Of a DNA stretch of 54,606 nucleotides, positions 15,504-24,580 are shown in pieces. The translations under genes were made by a program, and so were the position numbers. Source of the stretch: Candidatus Obscuribacter sp. (lineage in GTDB: Bacteria > Cyanobacteriota > Vampirovibrionia > Obscuribacterales > Obscuribacteraceae); assembly GCA_021772095.1 (NCBI GenBank), contig JADYXR010000035.1:1-54606 (forward strand). Reading direction: 5' to 3'. Numbering within the stretch: position 1 is the first letter of the stretch; every line of letters begins with the position of its first letter. The notes under the pieces were generated by a model. It saw only the letters and a list, made by a program, of their open reading frames with translations. It made no database searches and was not told where the DNA came from.

Positions 15504-17705
15504 TTAGCTGATGAACGGGCTACTCGTCCGAGCTTTCTCCTTGAGGAGATCGCAGGGCTTGTAGTTGTCGCCGGCCACCTTCGACAGGTAGAGCAACTTC
15601 TGGTACGCAAGGGGCGTGCCCATCGCGTCGGCGTAGCTCAGCGGACCACCGATGAACGGCGGGAAGCCGGTGCCATAGACCATCGCGAAGTCGAGCTGGC
15701 TCGGATCATCGATGACGTTTTCCTGCACCGCGAGAGCGGCTTCGGCAACCATCGCGAGGAAGAGCCGATCCTGGATCTCGCCTTCGGTCTTGCGGTTGTT
15801 CTTAGCCGACAAGGCCTCGGTGATTTCCGGGTTGAGCAGGAACCGCTTCTTCTTCTTGGAGAAGCGTTTGCCCTCCATGACGAACTTGCGGTCGTTGTTC
15901 TCGTCGTACAAATAGATGCCCTTGCCACCCTTGCGGCCGAGGAGCTTCTTCTCCTCGATCACCTTCAGGATGGGCGGAGGCGACAGCCGATCACCGAACG
16001 CGCCGTTGAGCGTGTTGATGACGTGACCGGCGATGTCGAGACCGACTTCGTCGAGCAGGGTAAACGGACCCATCAGCATGCCGAAGTTGAGCGCTGCTTT
16101 CTCGATGTCGACGATCGGAACGCCCTGCTCAGCCATGACGATGGCTTCGCGCATGTAGGGCGCGAGGATGCGGTTGACCACGAAGCCGGGGGCATCGTTG
16201 GTCAGAACCGGGAACTTGCCGAGCTTGGCGACGAACGCCTTCGCAGTAGCCAGCGTCTCTTCCGACGTGGTCGAACCACGCACGACTTCGACGAGCTGCA
16301 TCTTGTGCACCGGGTTGAAGAAGTGGATGCCCACCGCGTTCTCCGGATGGCGCGAAGCAGGAGCGACGACTTCGTCACCCTTCTTCAGCTCTTCGGTCAT
16401 GCCGCCCACAGAGAGGGACGACGTGTTGGACGCGAAGATAAAGGGCTTCGAGATCGCCTTCTCGCATTCGGCGCGGACGAGCTTCTTGACGTTCATCTTC
16501 TCGACCACAGCTTCGATGACCAGCTCGCAATCGGCGAGGTCAGCGTAGTTCAGGGTCGGCTTGACGCCCGACATCATCACGTCCATCTCAGTCTGGCTGA
16601 GCTTCTTCCGATCGACCAGCGCCTTGAACAGACCGCGAATGGTCTCCATGCCCTTGTCGAGCGCGGCCTGGTCGATGTCCTTGAGAACGACTTCGTAACC
16701 CTTATAGGCAGCCGCTTGCGCGATGCCTGCACCCATGACGCCGGCACCCAGAACGCCGACGGTTTTCACGTCGATGTTGGGCTGAACGCCTTCCATCTTC
16801 TTCGCCACGGACTGGCCGCGGAAGATGTTGACCAGGTTACGGGAAACCTGTGTGGAGGCGAGCTTCGCGAACGCCACCGATTCGGCCTCATAGGCCTTCT
16901 CGCGGTCGCCCGACAGAGCCAGCATGACCACCTTGAGCGCCTCGACCGGAGCCGGGTACTTGCCCTTGGTAGCCGCATAGACAGCGCCGCCCGCCATCTT
17001 GGCGAACAACGAACGGCCCATGCTCGTGCCTTCCAGGGCACTGGCGGTGAACTTCTTCATCATCGCTTCCTTGAAGCCAGGAGTGTAGCGCTTGACCTTC
17101 GATCCGGTGAGGATCTGCTCAGCGCGCTCGACGAGCTCATCTTTGGCGACGATTTCGTCGACCAGACCCAGACGCCAAGCCTTGTAGCTCGACTCGGCCT
17201 TGCCGGTGGAAATCATCTTGAAGCCGGCCTGCCCGCCAATCAGCAGAGGCAGACGCACGGTGCCGCCCCAGCCGGGGAGGAAGCCGAGCAGAACTTCCGG
17301 AACACCGATCTCGGTCTTCGGATCGGAGCTGGCGATGCGGTATTTGCACGCCAGAGCCAGTTCCGTAAAGCCGCCCAGACAGGTGCCGTTGATGGCTGCG
17401 ATGGAATTGAGCTTCTCGAGACGAGCAAAGAGAACCTTGCCCATCTTCGCAGCTTCGTAGATCTTGATTGACGGTTGGCTCTGGAGAGCCTGAATTTCTT
17501 CGACGTTGGCGCCGGCACCGAAGTTGCCTTCTTTGCCGGAGACCAAAATCACACCCTTGGCGCCGTCGCGCTCGATGGTGGTCAACGAATCAGCAAGCTC
17601 GGCAAGGACAGTGCTGGACAGCAAGTTCATCTTGCTATCCGGCAGGTCGATGGTGAGAACGGCAACGCCGCTCGCGAGCCTGGTCAGTGTAATGGCCTTG
17701 GACAT
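15504..17705 (-). CDS. fadJ: FadB/FadJ-type enoyl-CoA hydratase/3-hydroxyacyl-CoA dehydrogenase
   Basis: A 733-residue cytoplasmic beta-oxidation enzyme. Residues 1-190 are the crotonase domain, with the oxyanion segment NFGAGANVEEI and catalytic Glu residues in GGFTELALAC and GVPEVLLGFLPG. The NAD-binding 3-hydroxyacyl-CoA dehydrogenase domain starts near residue 318 with GVLGAGVMGAGIAQ. It continues with SNTSSLSV, the catalytic His in HFFNPVHKMQLVEVV, and NDAPGFVVNRI, and C-terminal dimer domains follow. All catalytic residues appear intact. AGAGGAAAA precedes the ATG. The thiolase gene ends 45 bp upstream, so the two subunits of a FadAB or FadIJ-type complex are cotranscribed. Whether it is the FadB or FadJ class is not resolvable here. 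Confidence 0.95.
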   Translation of the reverse strand: MSKAITLTRLASGVAVLTIDLPDSKMNLLSSTVLAELADSLTTIERDGAKGVILVSGKEGNFGAGANVEEIQALQSQPSIKIYEAAKMGKVLFARLEKLNSIAAINGTCLGGFTELALACKYRIASSDPKTEIGVPEVLLGFLPGWGGTVRLPLLIGGQAGFKMISTGKAESSYKAWRLGLVDEIVAKDELVERAEQILTGSKVKRYTPGFKEAMMKKFTASALEGTSMGRSLFAKMAGGAVYAATKGKYPAPVEALKVVMLALSGDREKAYEAESVAFAKLASTQVSRNLVNIFRGQSVAKKMEGVQPNIDVKTVGVLGAGVMGAGIAQAAAYKGYEVVLKDIDQAALDKGMETIRGLFKALVDRKKLSQTEMDVMMSGVKPTLNYADLADCELVIEAVVEKMNVKKLVRAECEKAISKPFIFASNTSSLSVGGMTEELKKGDEVVAPASRHPENAVGIHFFNPVHKMQLVEVVRGSTTSEETLATAKAFVAKLGKFPVLTNDAPGFVVNRILAPYMREAIVMAEQGVPIVDIEKAALNFGMLMGPFTLLDEVGLDIAGHVINTLNGAFGDRLSPPPILKVIEEKKLLGRKGGKGIYLYDENNDRKFVMEGKRFSKKKKRFLLNPEITEALSAKNNRKTEGEIQDRLFLAMVAEAALAVQENVIDDPSQLDFAMVYGTGFPPFIGGPLSYADAMGTPLAYQKLLYLSKVAGDNYKPCDLLKEKARTSSPFIS

Positions 17706-17750
17706 GTTTATGTTTTCCTCTTAGTTCTTTTCAAAACCAGTTAGAACCCT

Positions 17751-18974
17751 TCAGGAGGGCAGCTCGATAAGAGTAGCGATGCCCATTCCGCCGCCGATGC
17801 ACAGCGAAGCAATTCCTCGCTTCAGACCGCGCTTCTTGAGCTCGTAGGCGAGAGAGAGGGGCAGACGCGCGCCGGACATCCCGATCGGGTGACCGAGTGC
17901 GATGGCGCCACCGTTAACGTTGACCTTGTTGCGGTCCAGACCAAGCAACTTCTCGCAAGCCAGGTACTGAGCAGCGAACGCCTCATTGATCTCGATGAGA
18001 TCGATGTCGGCGAGCGTCAGGTTGTTGGCTTCGAGCAGCTTGGTGATGGCAGCGACAGGACCCAATCCCATCTGCTCCGGATCCACTCCGGCGACCGCGT
18101 AGTCGACCAGCTCAGCCATCACCGTGAGGCCGAGTTCGTCGACTGCATTCTGCGACGCGACGACAACCATACAGGCGCCGTCGTTGAGACCAGAGCTGTT
18201 GCCGGCGGTGATCTGGCGAGTGCCCAGAACCGGCTTCAGCCCCTTGAGACCTTCCAGGGACGACTTGCGAGCATGCTCGTCGCGCGAGAAGAAGCCACGG
18301 CTGCCGACCGAGATCGGATCGATCTCGAGGTCGAAACGGCCGGACGAAATCGCTTCGTTGGCGAGCGTCTGCGAACGCTGGGCGTACGCGTCAGCTTCCT
18401 CGCGGGAGATGTTGTAGGTCTCCGCCAGACGCTGAGCGGTCTTGGCCATGGCGACCGTCTTGGTGTCGTTGATCAGCTTCCAGGGGGCGATGCCGTTGTC
18501 GGCGATGGCGAACGGCGTCGGACGCGGTCCCATCTTGGCCATCTTGAACCACTTGGAGATAAACCCGTTCCAGCGCAGGTCGCCGGGGAGCAGGTAAGGA
18601 ATGGTCGACATCGACTCGGCACCACCGGCAAGCATCAAGTCGGCTTTGCCGAGCATGACCTTGTCCATGGCCTGATTGATGGCTTCCATGCCGGAGCCGC
18701 ACTGACGCTGAACGGTCACGGCGTGTACGGTGGCGGGGATGTTGGCAGCCAGACCTGCAACACGCGCCGTGTTGGGCGTGTAAGAGCTCTGGTATCCATG
18801 ACCGAGAATGATGCCGTCGAGACGACCGGCTTCGATACCGGCGCGCCGAATGGCGTGGGTCATGCTGTGGCTTGCCAGCTTATCCACAGGAACTGCTCGC
18901 AAGCTCTTGCCGAACGACCCAATCGGGGTGCGGCTGCCGCTAACGAGAAACACTTTGTTTTTCTTCGAACTCAT
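17751..18974 (-). CDS. fadI: Acetyl-CoA acyltransferase (beta-ketothiolase)
   Basis: A 407-residue thiolase catalysing the last step of beta-oxidation: CoA-dependent cleavage of 3-ketoacyl-CoA. Thiolase landmarks are the nucleophile Cys in QRQCGSGMEAI, the NEAFA segment, the catalytic His in GGAIALGHPIGMSGAR and the second Cys in CIGGGMG. AGGACG lies before the ATG. It is upstream of and likely cotranscribed with the FadB/J-type gene. FadA and FadI cannot be separated confidently; the pairing argues for a degradative rather than biosynthetic thiolase. Confidence 0.93.
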   Translation of the reverse strand: MSSKKNKVFLVSGSRTPIGSFGKSLRAVPVDKLASHSMTHAIRRAGIEAGRLDGIILGHGYQSSYTPNTARVAGLAANIPATVHAVTVQRQCGSGMEAINQAMDKVMLGKADLMLAGGAESMSTIPYLLPGDLRWNGFISKWFKMAKMGPRPTPFAIADNGIAPWKLINDTKTVAMAKTAQRLAETYNISREEADAYAQRSQTLANEAISSGRFDLEIDPISVGSRGFFSRDEHARKSSLEGLKGLKPVLGTRQITAGNSSGLNDGACMVVVASQNAVDELGLTVMAELVDYAVAGVDPEQMGLGPVAAITKLLEANNLTLADIDLIEINEAFAAQYLACEKLLGLDRNKVNVNGGAIALGHPIGMSGARLPLSLAYELKKRGLKRGIASLCIGGGMGIATLIELPS

Positions 18975-19156
18975 TGTGATTTCGTCCTATGCTGAAGTGC
19001 TAGTAAACAACGCCCAGCCAACCACCAGCGCGAGCCGGCACTTGTTTGCTGAACGCAGGTTGGGATTCAAAAGATGCACTCCGTGTCGGGCGTGTAAGCC
19101 CCTAGAACTGGACTTTACGCGAGTCCATACTAGCTTATCAGCTTGCACCGTGCGAC

Positions 19157-19194
19157 CGCACGCCAGGACCGTCAGAGACAGTCCTGAGCGTACG
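19157..19194 (-). terminator. Hairpin between patatin and thiolase genes
   Basis: CGCACGC pairs with GCGTACG (one mismatch) and CAGGAC with GTCCTG, with one bulged A. No T-run follows, so it could be an attenuator or processing site that sets thiolase expression relative to the lipase. Confidence 0.45.
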
Positions 19195-19211
19195 GCCAGG
19201 TGCGCAACTGA

Positions 19212-20270
19212 TTAGAACAAGTCGTGCTTGGTGAGAAGGCTCTCGACCTCACGTGTCAGCGAACCGACCTCGCCCTTGTTGGCAAGGATAGCGTTGTACT
19301 TGGAGACGAGCTCCTGTGCAACGACAAGGCGGTCGCCGGTGAGAATGTTGGCCAGAGCCAACTCGGGTACGGCAGAAACGAAACCACACATGACCGCTTC
19401 CCACTTCTGGTCGCGGGTGAGGTTGAACTGCAGCGAGCGCACGGAAGTGACGTTGGCGTTGATCCACACCAGTCCGTGGGACTTGTTGTAAATCGGATCT
19501 TCTACGTTGGGGACACAGTCCTCACCGCAGACCATCTTCCAGAGCCTGGTTGCGCGCTGAGCCTGCTTGCTGTCCTCGTCACCAACGTCGACCGCGATGA
19601 TGTCGCGGGGGTTGGCACCGTAGAGGCGCATTGGCACACCGGCAGGCACACGGCTTTCAGGGCCGAGCGCTCCGTCGAACAACAGCTTGTGCTTGTACTC
19701 GACCGCAGAAATGATGCCGGGAACGGCACAGCTACCACGGACGGCGATACCGAGGGGACCGGGATCGCAGCTGAGAACTCGCAGCTGATTGTCGGGACGG
19801 ATTTCAAACACACCGTTCTCCGAGAACACAATCTGCGCATCCTCTGCAATCGCCATCGTCCAGTAGCCCTTCGGCCAGGATTCCCCGTCTTTCTGAAACG
19901 ATTCAACGAAGTCACCGAGCTTCTCAGAAGTGAGAACCCCGTGGACCGGTCGAACCTTTTCGTAACGACGCTGCATGAAGTAGGCGACAAGAATCCGGAA
20001 AAAACTGGCGCGGCGAGTGAGCAAGCTGGAAAAGTCCATATCCAGTGCTGTGCTCAAACATGTCTTAGCGTCCATGCCGCTGGCAAACAAAACAGTGGGG
20101 ACGGAGCCACCACTAATGCCACCAATCGATTTGAAACGCTTGATGCCGGCCTGATTGCAGGCGAGCAAGACGCCCGCACTGCCAAGAATCGCTCTCGAAC
20201 CTCCGCTACTGCATACGAGATGGAACTCGCGCTCAGGCGTGGTTGGAGCTGTAGTTACGTTCTTATTCAT
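19212..20270 (-). CDS. Patatin-like phospholipase
   Basis: 352 residues with the patatin Ser-Asp dyad: nucleophile Ser53 in GGISGGS and Asp199 in DGALG. The Gly-rich oxyanion loop is CSSGGSRAILG (residues 20-30). Patatins hydrolyse acyl chains from phospholipids or neutral lipids. No signal peptide is seen, so it is probably cytoplasmic. AAGGAG lies before the ATG. It lies upstream of the thiolase and Fad genes on the same strand, which suggests it supplies fatty acids for beta-oxidation. Patatin effectors also exist, but there is no secretion signal or system here. Confidence 0.88.
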   Translation of the reverse strand: MNKNVTTAPTTPEREFHLVCSSGGSRAILGSAGVLLACNQAGIKRFKSIGGISGGSVPTVLFASGMDAKTCLSTALDMDFSSLLTRRASFFRILVAYFMQRRYEKVRPVHGVLTSEKLGDFVESFQKDGESWPKGYWTMAIAEDAQIVFSENGVFEIRPDNQLRVLSCDPGPLGIAVRGSCAVPGIISAVEYKHKLLFDGALGPESRVPAGVPMRLYGANPRDIIAVDVGDEDSKQAQRATRLWKMVCGEDCVPNVEDPIYNKSHGLVWINANVTSVRSLQFNLTRDQKWEAVMCGFVSAVPELALANILTGDRLVVAQELVSKYNAILANKGEVGSLTREVESLLTKHDLF

Positions 20271-21282
20271 AGAACATGCTCCTTAAAGCAGCCCAATATG
20301 GAGCCCCGAATGGGACCACTAGCGGCTGAAGCTACCTCCACTCCTCGAACGAACGAGAAGAAGGGGACGGGATGGCTGAGCTTGGTTGAGGATGATTGGA
20401 AAAAGTGTTGGGAGAAACTTCCGACAGCTTTGGATTGAATGAATGCAGAATGATGCTAAAAATCTGAGCCCCTATATATCAAGTACTCAAAAGAGATCGA
20501 GAGAAGCTTGAGGATTAGAGATATGGATCTAGAACTGCTACGCATTTTGTAAAGCTGTACTAAGTAAGAAGGGCATGAACAGTCACCTCTTGATAACCAT
20601 CTAAATCACGCCCATGTTTAGCATTGAGCTTGTTATCAAGAGAAAGTTCACGCATCGCCAGCTTTACCTTGTTGCGTAATATCACAAGCCGATCGAGCCA
20701 CTTGGCAGCCCCCGCGAGCGTTGGCGCCTTTTTTAGCTCTGATACCAGCCGTGACACTACGCGACCGGTCATGGCGCCTGCTTTCGCCATCTAAAGGTGC
20801 ACCATCAATGACACCACCACATGACAACCAGGATTACAGTTATCGCGAACGCGTCAACTTGATAACCGGCACAGTCTGTCGCTTTTGGCCTAGTTGCGTG
20901 AGTGGTTGAGCGCTCACGGCGAGAACCTCACAGGTGGGACAGTCGATAGCTAGCGTTTCAGTGATCAACTTGGCATCTACTTCTAATCAAAACCTGACAG
21001 AGACTTAGTTCTAAAAGCTCTTGAGATTACAAACTCCGATCGGCTACGTTTCATCTGTTCCTCTATACGTAATCTCTTTTATCCAGCCGAAACATCTTCC
21101 CAATTCACTCGGCACTTAACTATCCACCCAAGTCGACATCTGTTTGATGCCGATTGGATTGGTACGGCTGCCGGTATTTGTCTAACACCGCTGGTGGTGG
21201 CATACGCGAACTGATATCTCTCATTCGGAGGGACTGTGTCGCTATGCCTGCTGCCGCCTAACTGAAGAAGGCATGGGCCTCT
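20271..21282. other. Divergent spacer between patatin and acyl-CoA ligase genes
   Basis: About 1 kb. It contains one weak 76-codon frame (20560-20790, minus), listed separately, and otherwise no convincing gene. Promoters of both lipid genes must be here. The phrase ACTTGATAACCGG near 20856 also occurs near 5906; its meaning is unknown. Confidence 0.4.
20560..20790 (-). CDS. Possible small helical protein, 76 aa
   Basis: A basic, helix-prone composition (Lys/Arg/Leu/Ala) without signal or membrane segment. The first ATG has no clear ribosome site. A second ATG six codons in is preceded by AGG. No family is recognised. It is kept because the composition looks protein-like and the spacer is otherwise empty; it could be chance. 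Confidence 0.3.
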   Translation of the reverse strand: MAKAGAMTGRVVSRLVSELKKAPTLAGAAKWLDRLVILRNKVKLAMRELSLDNKLNAKHGRDLDGYQEVTVHALLT

Positions 21283-23160
21283 ATGAGCAAATCAACGAAT
21301 CCTCTCGTGCGCCAGTTCTGGTCGCATGTTTTTAACACGCCTGACAAGATTGCCGTGCTCGTCAAGAATGACGCTCCTGAGCACGACCTCATCTTTGTGT
21401 CTGCCGGTTATCCAGGAATGGGCTCTGCCTATATCCCGGAACGTCCGACGCATCGTGGAGTTTCTTGGAAGGAATGTGGTCTTATCGTTTCCGAGATCAT
21501 GAGCTTCTTGCAGAAGCATGGTTTCGACAAAAACGAACGTTCTGCAATTCTCGCCTGGAACCGTCCGGAATGGGTTTGGGTCGACCTTGCCATCCAGTCG
21601 TTGCAGGGCACCTCGGTTCCGATTTATCCGAACTCGGCTACCGACCAGGTCAGTTACATCTTGCGCGACTCCGGCGCCAAGACCATTTTCATCGACGGCG
21701 CCGACCAGGCAGCTAAGACCGGCGGACAGCAAGGTGTTGTCACCTTCGCATTCTCCGATGTCGTGAAAAATGCCGTCGACTTTACCGGCGCTGTCAGTCG
21801 TCAACCGACTGCTGCCGCCCTGGCGATCTACTCCGCTATCGAGACTGAGTTCAAGCGTTCAGCCACGGCTGGAAGCTTCCTCGGCATCTCTGGCGACGAC
21901 ATTGCCACCATCATCTACACGTCCGGTTCGACCGGTGTGCCCAAGGGTGTCGTCCTCACTCATCACAACATCGCGTCTGCCTGTCAGGCGCTTGGCCGTC
22001 ACGGTTTCACGTTCAAGCCGAACGATGTATACCTGTCGTACCTGCCGCTCGCTCACGTCTATGAGCGCGTGAACGGAACGTCGCTTTGCCTCTGGTTCGG
22101 CGTCACCTCCGCCTTCTGCAAGGTGGAAGAGATGGCCGATGTGGTGAAGCAGATTCGCCCGACGGTGCTTCTCGGTGTGCCGGCTGTTTGGCGCAAGATC
22201 AAGGACAAAGCCGAAGCGCAGCTCCACGCTGCCACCGGTCTCAAGAAGATGATCGTCGGCTGGGCCATGAAGCAGACCAAGCCTGGTCTGAAGCGCAAGA
22301 TCGCCGACCTGCTGGTTTTCAGCAAGAACCGCGCTGCTCTTGGTGGTCGCGTTCGCATTATGCTTTCCGGTGGTGCGCCGATTGCCGCCGACGTCGTCAA
22401 CTTCTTCGACTTGACCGGCTTCACGCTGCGTCAGGGCTACGGGTTGACCGAGACGACCGGTGGTATCGCCACCAATACCATCGACAACAACCGTCCGGGT
22501 TCGGTAGGTCAAGTCGTGGACTGCGTCGATGTGCGAATTGTCCCCGAACCGGGTGACACTTCCGGCTCCGGCGTGATCTGGCTGAAGGGCGACTGCGTCA
22601 CGCCTGGTTACTGGCACCTGCCGGAAGCCAACGCGTCGTCGTTTGACGCCGAGGGCTGGTTCAACACGGGTGACCTCGGTCGCTTCGACAAGGACAAGTA
22701 TCTGTTCATCACGGGTCGCAAGAAGCGGCTCCTGAAGACGGACGGCGGCAAGTACGTCGCTCCCGAGAAGCTCGAAAATGCCTTCGACGGCATCGATGAG
22801 CTCGTGCAATACGTCGTCCCCGTTGGTGATGGCAAGCCGTTCATCGGCGCCCTTATCTTCGTGAACCAGGACAAGGCGCGCAAGCTCCTCGGCGATAAGG
22901 CTGCGGCCATTCCGACGGACGCTGCCGCGTTCTTCGCGTCGCATCCTGCGATCGTGAAGCGGGTTCAGGAAATCGTCGACCAGGCCAACAAGAGCCTGGA
23001 GCGCTGGGAAACCATCAAGCAGTTCAACATCGTTCCGATGGCTGCTTCGGTGGACAACGGACTGCTCACCAACAAGCTGTCAATCAGGACCGAAGAGGTT
23101 CTGAAGCGTTACGGCACGCTGGTGGACGAGCTCTTCACTCGCCGCAAGGGCAAGGAGTAA
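21283..23160 (+). CDS. fadD: Long-chain fatty-acid-CoA ligase (AMP-binding)
   Basis: A 625-residue ATP-dependent acyl-activating enzyme of the long-chain (FadD15/FACL) class. Adenylation motifs are in order: YTSGSTGVPKG from about residue 212, YGLTETTGG, NTGDLGRFD, and the C-terminal hinge ITGRKKRLLKTDGGK followed by APEKLEN. AAGG precedes the ATG. It activates fatty acids to acyl-CoA, the entry step for the nearby Fad enzymes; the patatin lipase is its divergent neighbour. Chain-length preference cannot be inferred. A terminator lies about 240 bp downstream. Confidence 0.93.
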   Translation: MSKSTNPLVRQFWSHVFNTPDKIAVLVKNDAPEHDLIFVSAGYPGMGSAYIPERPTHRGVSWKECGLIVSEIMSFLQKHGFDKNERSAILAWNRPEWVWVDLAIQSLQGTSVPIYPNSATDQVSYILRDSGAKTIFIDGADQAAKTGGQQGVVTFAFSDVVKNAVDFTGAVSRQPTAAALAIYSAIETEFKRSATAGSFLGISGDDIATIIYTSGSTGVPKGVVLTHHNIASACQALGRHGFTFKPNDVYLSYLPLAHVYERVNGTSLCLWFGVTSAFCKVEEMADVVKQIRPTVLLGVPAVWRKIKDKAEAQLHAATGLKKMIVGWAMKQTKPGLKRKIADLLVFSKNRAALGGRVRIMLSGGAPIAADVVNFFDLTGFTLRQGYGLTETTGGIATNTIDNNRPGSVGQVVDCVDVRIVPEPGDTSGSGVIWLKGDCVTPGYWHLPEANASSFDAEGWFNTGDLGRFDKDKYLFITGRKKRLLKTDGGKYVAPEKLENAFDGIDELVQYVVPVGDGKPFIGALIFVNQDKARKLLGDKAAAIPTDAAAFFASHPAIVKRVQEIVDQANKSLERWETIKQFNIVPMAASVDNGLLTNKLSIRTEEVLKRYGTLVDELFTRRKGKE

Positions 23161-23401
23161 CACTTGACGTTCTGATGTATGGGTATTCACCGACCCTCAC
23201 GGGCCGATGAATGAGCAATGCAACAGGCGCAAGTTGAGTGAAGACGGAGTGAAAACTCAGGTTTAGAATTCTGATGTAGCGTTCTTCCCCGGAGCCCCTT
23301 AAAAGGCTGACTGACGAATGGCATTACAACAGAAACAAACACTCGCCCGGGACATAGTTCACTTCGGAGAACTTGTCGCCAGATCGAGTTGTTGTTTGTT
23401 T

Positions 23402-23453
23402 GAGAGACAGCGAGAAACGTGGTGCAAACCCGTTCTCGCTGTCTCTCTTTTTC
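23402..23453 (+). terminator. Strong intrinsic terminator
   Basis: Fifteen-base arms starting GAGAGACAGCGAGAA and ending in the complement, followed by TTTTTC. It is probably the end of the acyl-CoA ligase transcript. Confidence 0.85.
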
Positions 23454-23468
23454 GGCGGGATTAATACT

Positions 23469-23639
23469 ATGGCATACAGTATTACAAAATCAGGGTCACA
23501 GCCGTTTTTGGATGATCCTCACAAACAAGAGTCTTGGCGCGAGTCTTTGGTGAGTGTTTGGAAAATGCTTTTGGACGAAGTTTCCCAGCCGAAATTTTTT
23601 GGCGAGTCTTTGACGAAGTTCCCCAGCCAACATTTTTAG
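23469..23639 (+). CDS. Possible 56-aa protein in repeat-rich DNA
   Basis: GGCGGG lies eight bases before the ATG, but the second half of the frame is built on a tandem DNA repeat (23576-23641) and the frame ends in it. No family is recognised. It may be a chance frame. Confidence 0.22.
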   Translation: MAYSITKSGSQPFLDDPHKQESWRESLVSVWKMLLDEVSQPKFFGESLTKFPSQHF

Positions 23640-23641
23640 CT
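23576..23641. repeat. Short tandem repeat, about 38 bp unit
   Basis: GACGAAGTTTCCCAGCC and GACGAAGTTCCCCAGCC start two imperfect units, each followed by an A/T-rich ATTTTT stretch. GCGAGTCTTTG also recurs at 23540 and 23602. Confidence 0.6.
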
Positions 23642-23957
23642 CTTGTTTTGGCTGAAATTTATTGGAGGAAATTAGTAGCGGAAGTTTTTAGCTTTCATCG
23701 TAAATAGATATCGAACTGCGTAGATCTGAAAAGAACACCGCTGCGATTTAGAAAACGACTGGAACCAAATCCGATATCACTCAATCGTGTAAATAGGCTT
23801 GCAAATTAGAAGCAAGCATTTCGGAACATCGCATCGTTTGTGCCTTTCGCACGTATCCCTCAAAAGTGTGATCTTTGAATCATTTGAATGCAGGATGTTA
23901 CTCCCAAGTGGATATGGCAATATATCTATTACGGGAAGAAAAAAGGGGAAACCATAA

Positions 23958-24233
23958 ATGAGCGATTTATTTAAGAACTGTTTGACCAAGCTCAAGAAGC
24001 TCTTCGCCGAAGATGACACTGCAAGCAAGGATTCACGGATCGAGTCGGCAAAAATCACATCTAATAGATTGAAAGCGCTTCAAAGAATGCGCATGAATTC
24101 ACCGACCACGCCTGATTACAAACTGGACAATCAGACCATCACCGACTCTCCGGGCCAACCGACACGCACGGCGAACGTATCTAACATCGACAATGTCGAC
24201 CTCGACTTCGGAATGAAAATCGGAAAAGTTTAG
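23958..24233 (+). CDS. Unrecognised 91-aa protein
   Basis: AAAAGGGGAAA lies shortly before the ATG, a good site. The N-terminus is a basic amphipathic helix (residues 1-20), followed by a polar Ser/Thr/Asn/Asp-rich, probably disordered, tail. There is no signal peptide or membrane helix and no family is recognised. An imperfect direct-repeat array follows about 135 bp downstream. Confidence 0.55.
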   Translation: MSDLFKNCLTKLKKLFAEDDTASKDSRIESAKITSNRLKALQRMRMNSPTTPDYKLDNQTITDSPGQPTRTANVSNIDNVDLDFGMKIGKV

Positions 24234-24367
24234 TTCTTCCGAATGCAAAACTTGATCGCATCAACGTTTAAAATCGAGAATATTTTTCGAAAACGAAACT
24301 GCGAAACTGACGCTCAAAAGCATCATTCTCCTGGACCTACACAAACGACTATCCAATATTTAAACGA

Positions 24368-24477
24368 GTCTCTAGAGCTATCAACCCAGCCTCCTGAGTT
24401 CGTCAAACAAGCCTCCGGAGCTAGTCTACCAACCAGATTCCCGAACTGATTCCTAGACAACAATAGCCTCTAGAGCT
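24368..24477. repeat. Five-copy interspersed palindromic repeat
   Basis: Units near the consensus GCCTCYNGAGCT begin at 24368, 24389, 24411, 24436 and 24466; the fourth is degenerate. Spacers are unequal (21 to 30 bp pitch) and unrelated. Most units are near-palindromic (CTCTAGAG, CTCCGGAG). Confidence 0.6.
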
Positions 24478-24528
24478 GCTCCAAACGAAAACCGCAAACG
24501 GCTTTCGACAAGAATAAAATCAGAATAC

Positions 24529-24565
24529 AAAGAGGGCGTACCTGCGGCACGCCCTCTTTTATTTC
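24529..24565 (-). terminator. Terminator of clpC, likely bidirectional
   Basis: AAGAGGGCGT pairs with ACGCCCTCTT around a short loop, with T-runs on the plus strand and TTTGTATTC on the minus. It lies 16 bp after the clpC stop. Confidence 0.85.
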
Positions 24566-24580
24566 TCTTGAATTCAGCGA

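Noticed and set aside
15498..17471. 657-codon open frame antisense to the Fad multifunctional gene
   Set aside because: It mirrors the GC-rich third positions of a clear enzyme gene; it has no ribosome site and its composition is Arg/Leu/Asp-rich shadow type.
18880..18888. Perfect DnaA box TTATCCACA
   Set aside because: Single copy inside the thiolase coding sequence; expected occasionally by chance.
17889..20438. Long plus-strand frames antisense to thiolase and patatin genes
   Set aside because: Same shadow effect; the minus-strand frames carry all catalytic motifs.
21859..22944. 361-codon frame antisense to the acyl-CoA ligase gene
   Set aside because: Shadow of a gene with intact adenylation motifs; no ribosome site.
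24243..24449. 68-codon frame after the 91-aa gene
   Set aside because: Runs through the palindromic repeat array and has no ribosome site.
24368..24477. CRISPR-like array
   Set aside because: Units are 12 bp, degenerate and unevenly spaced, with no cas gene in the window.
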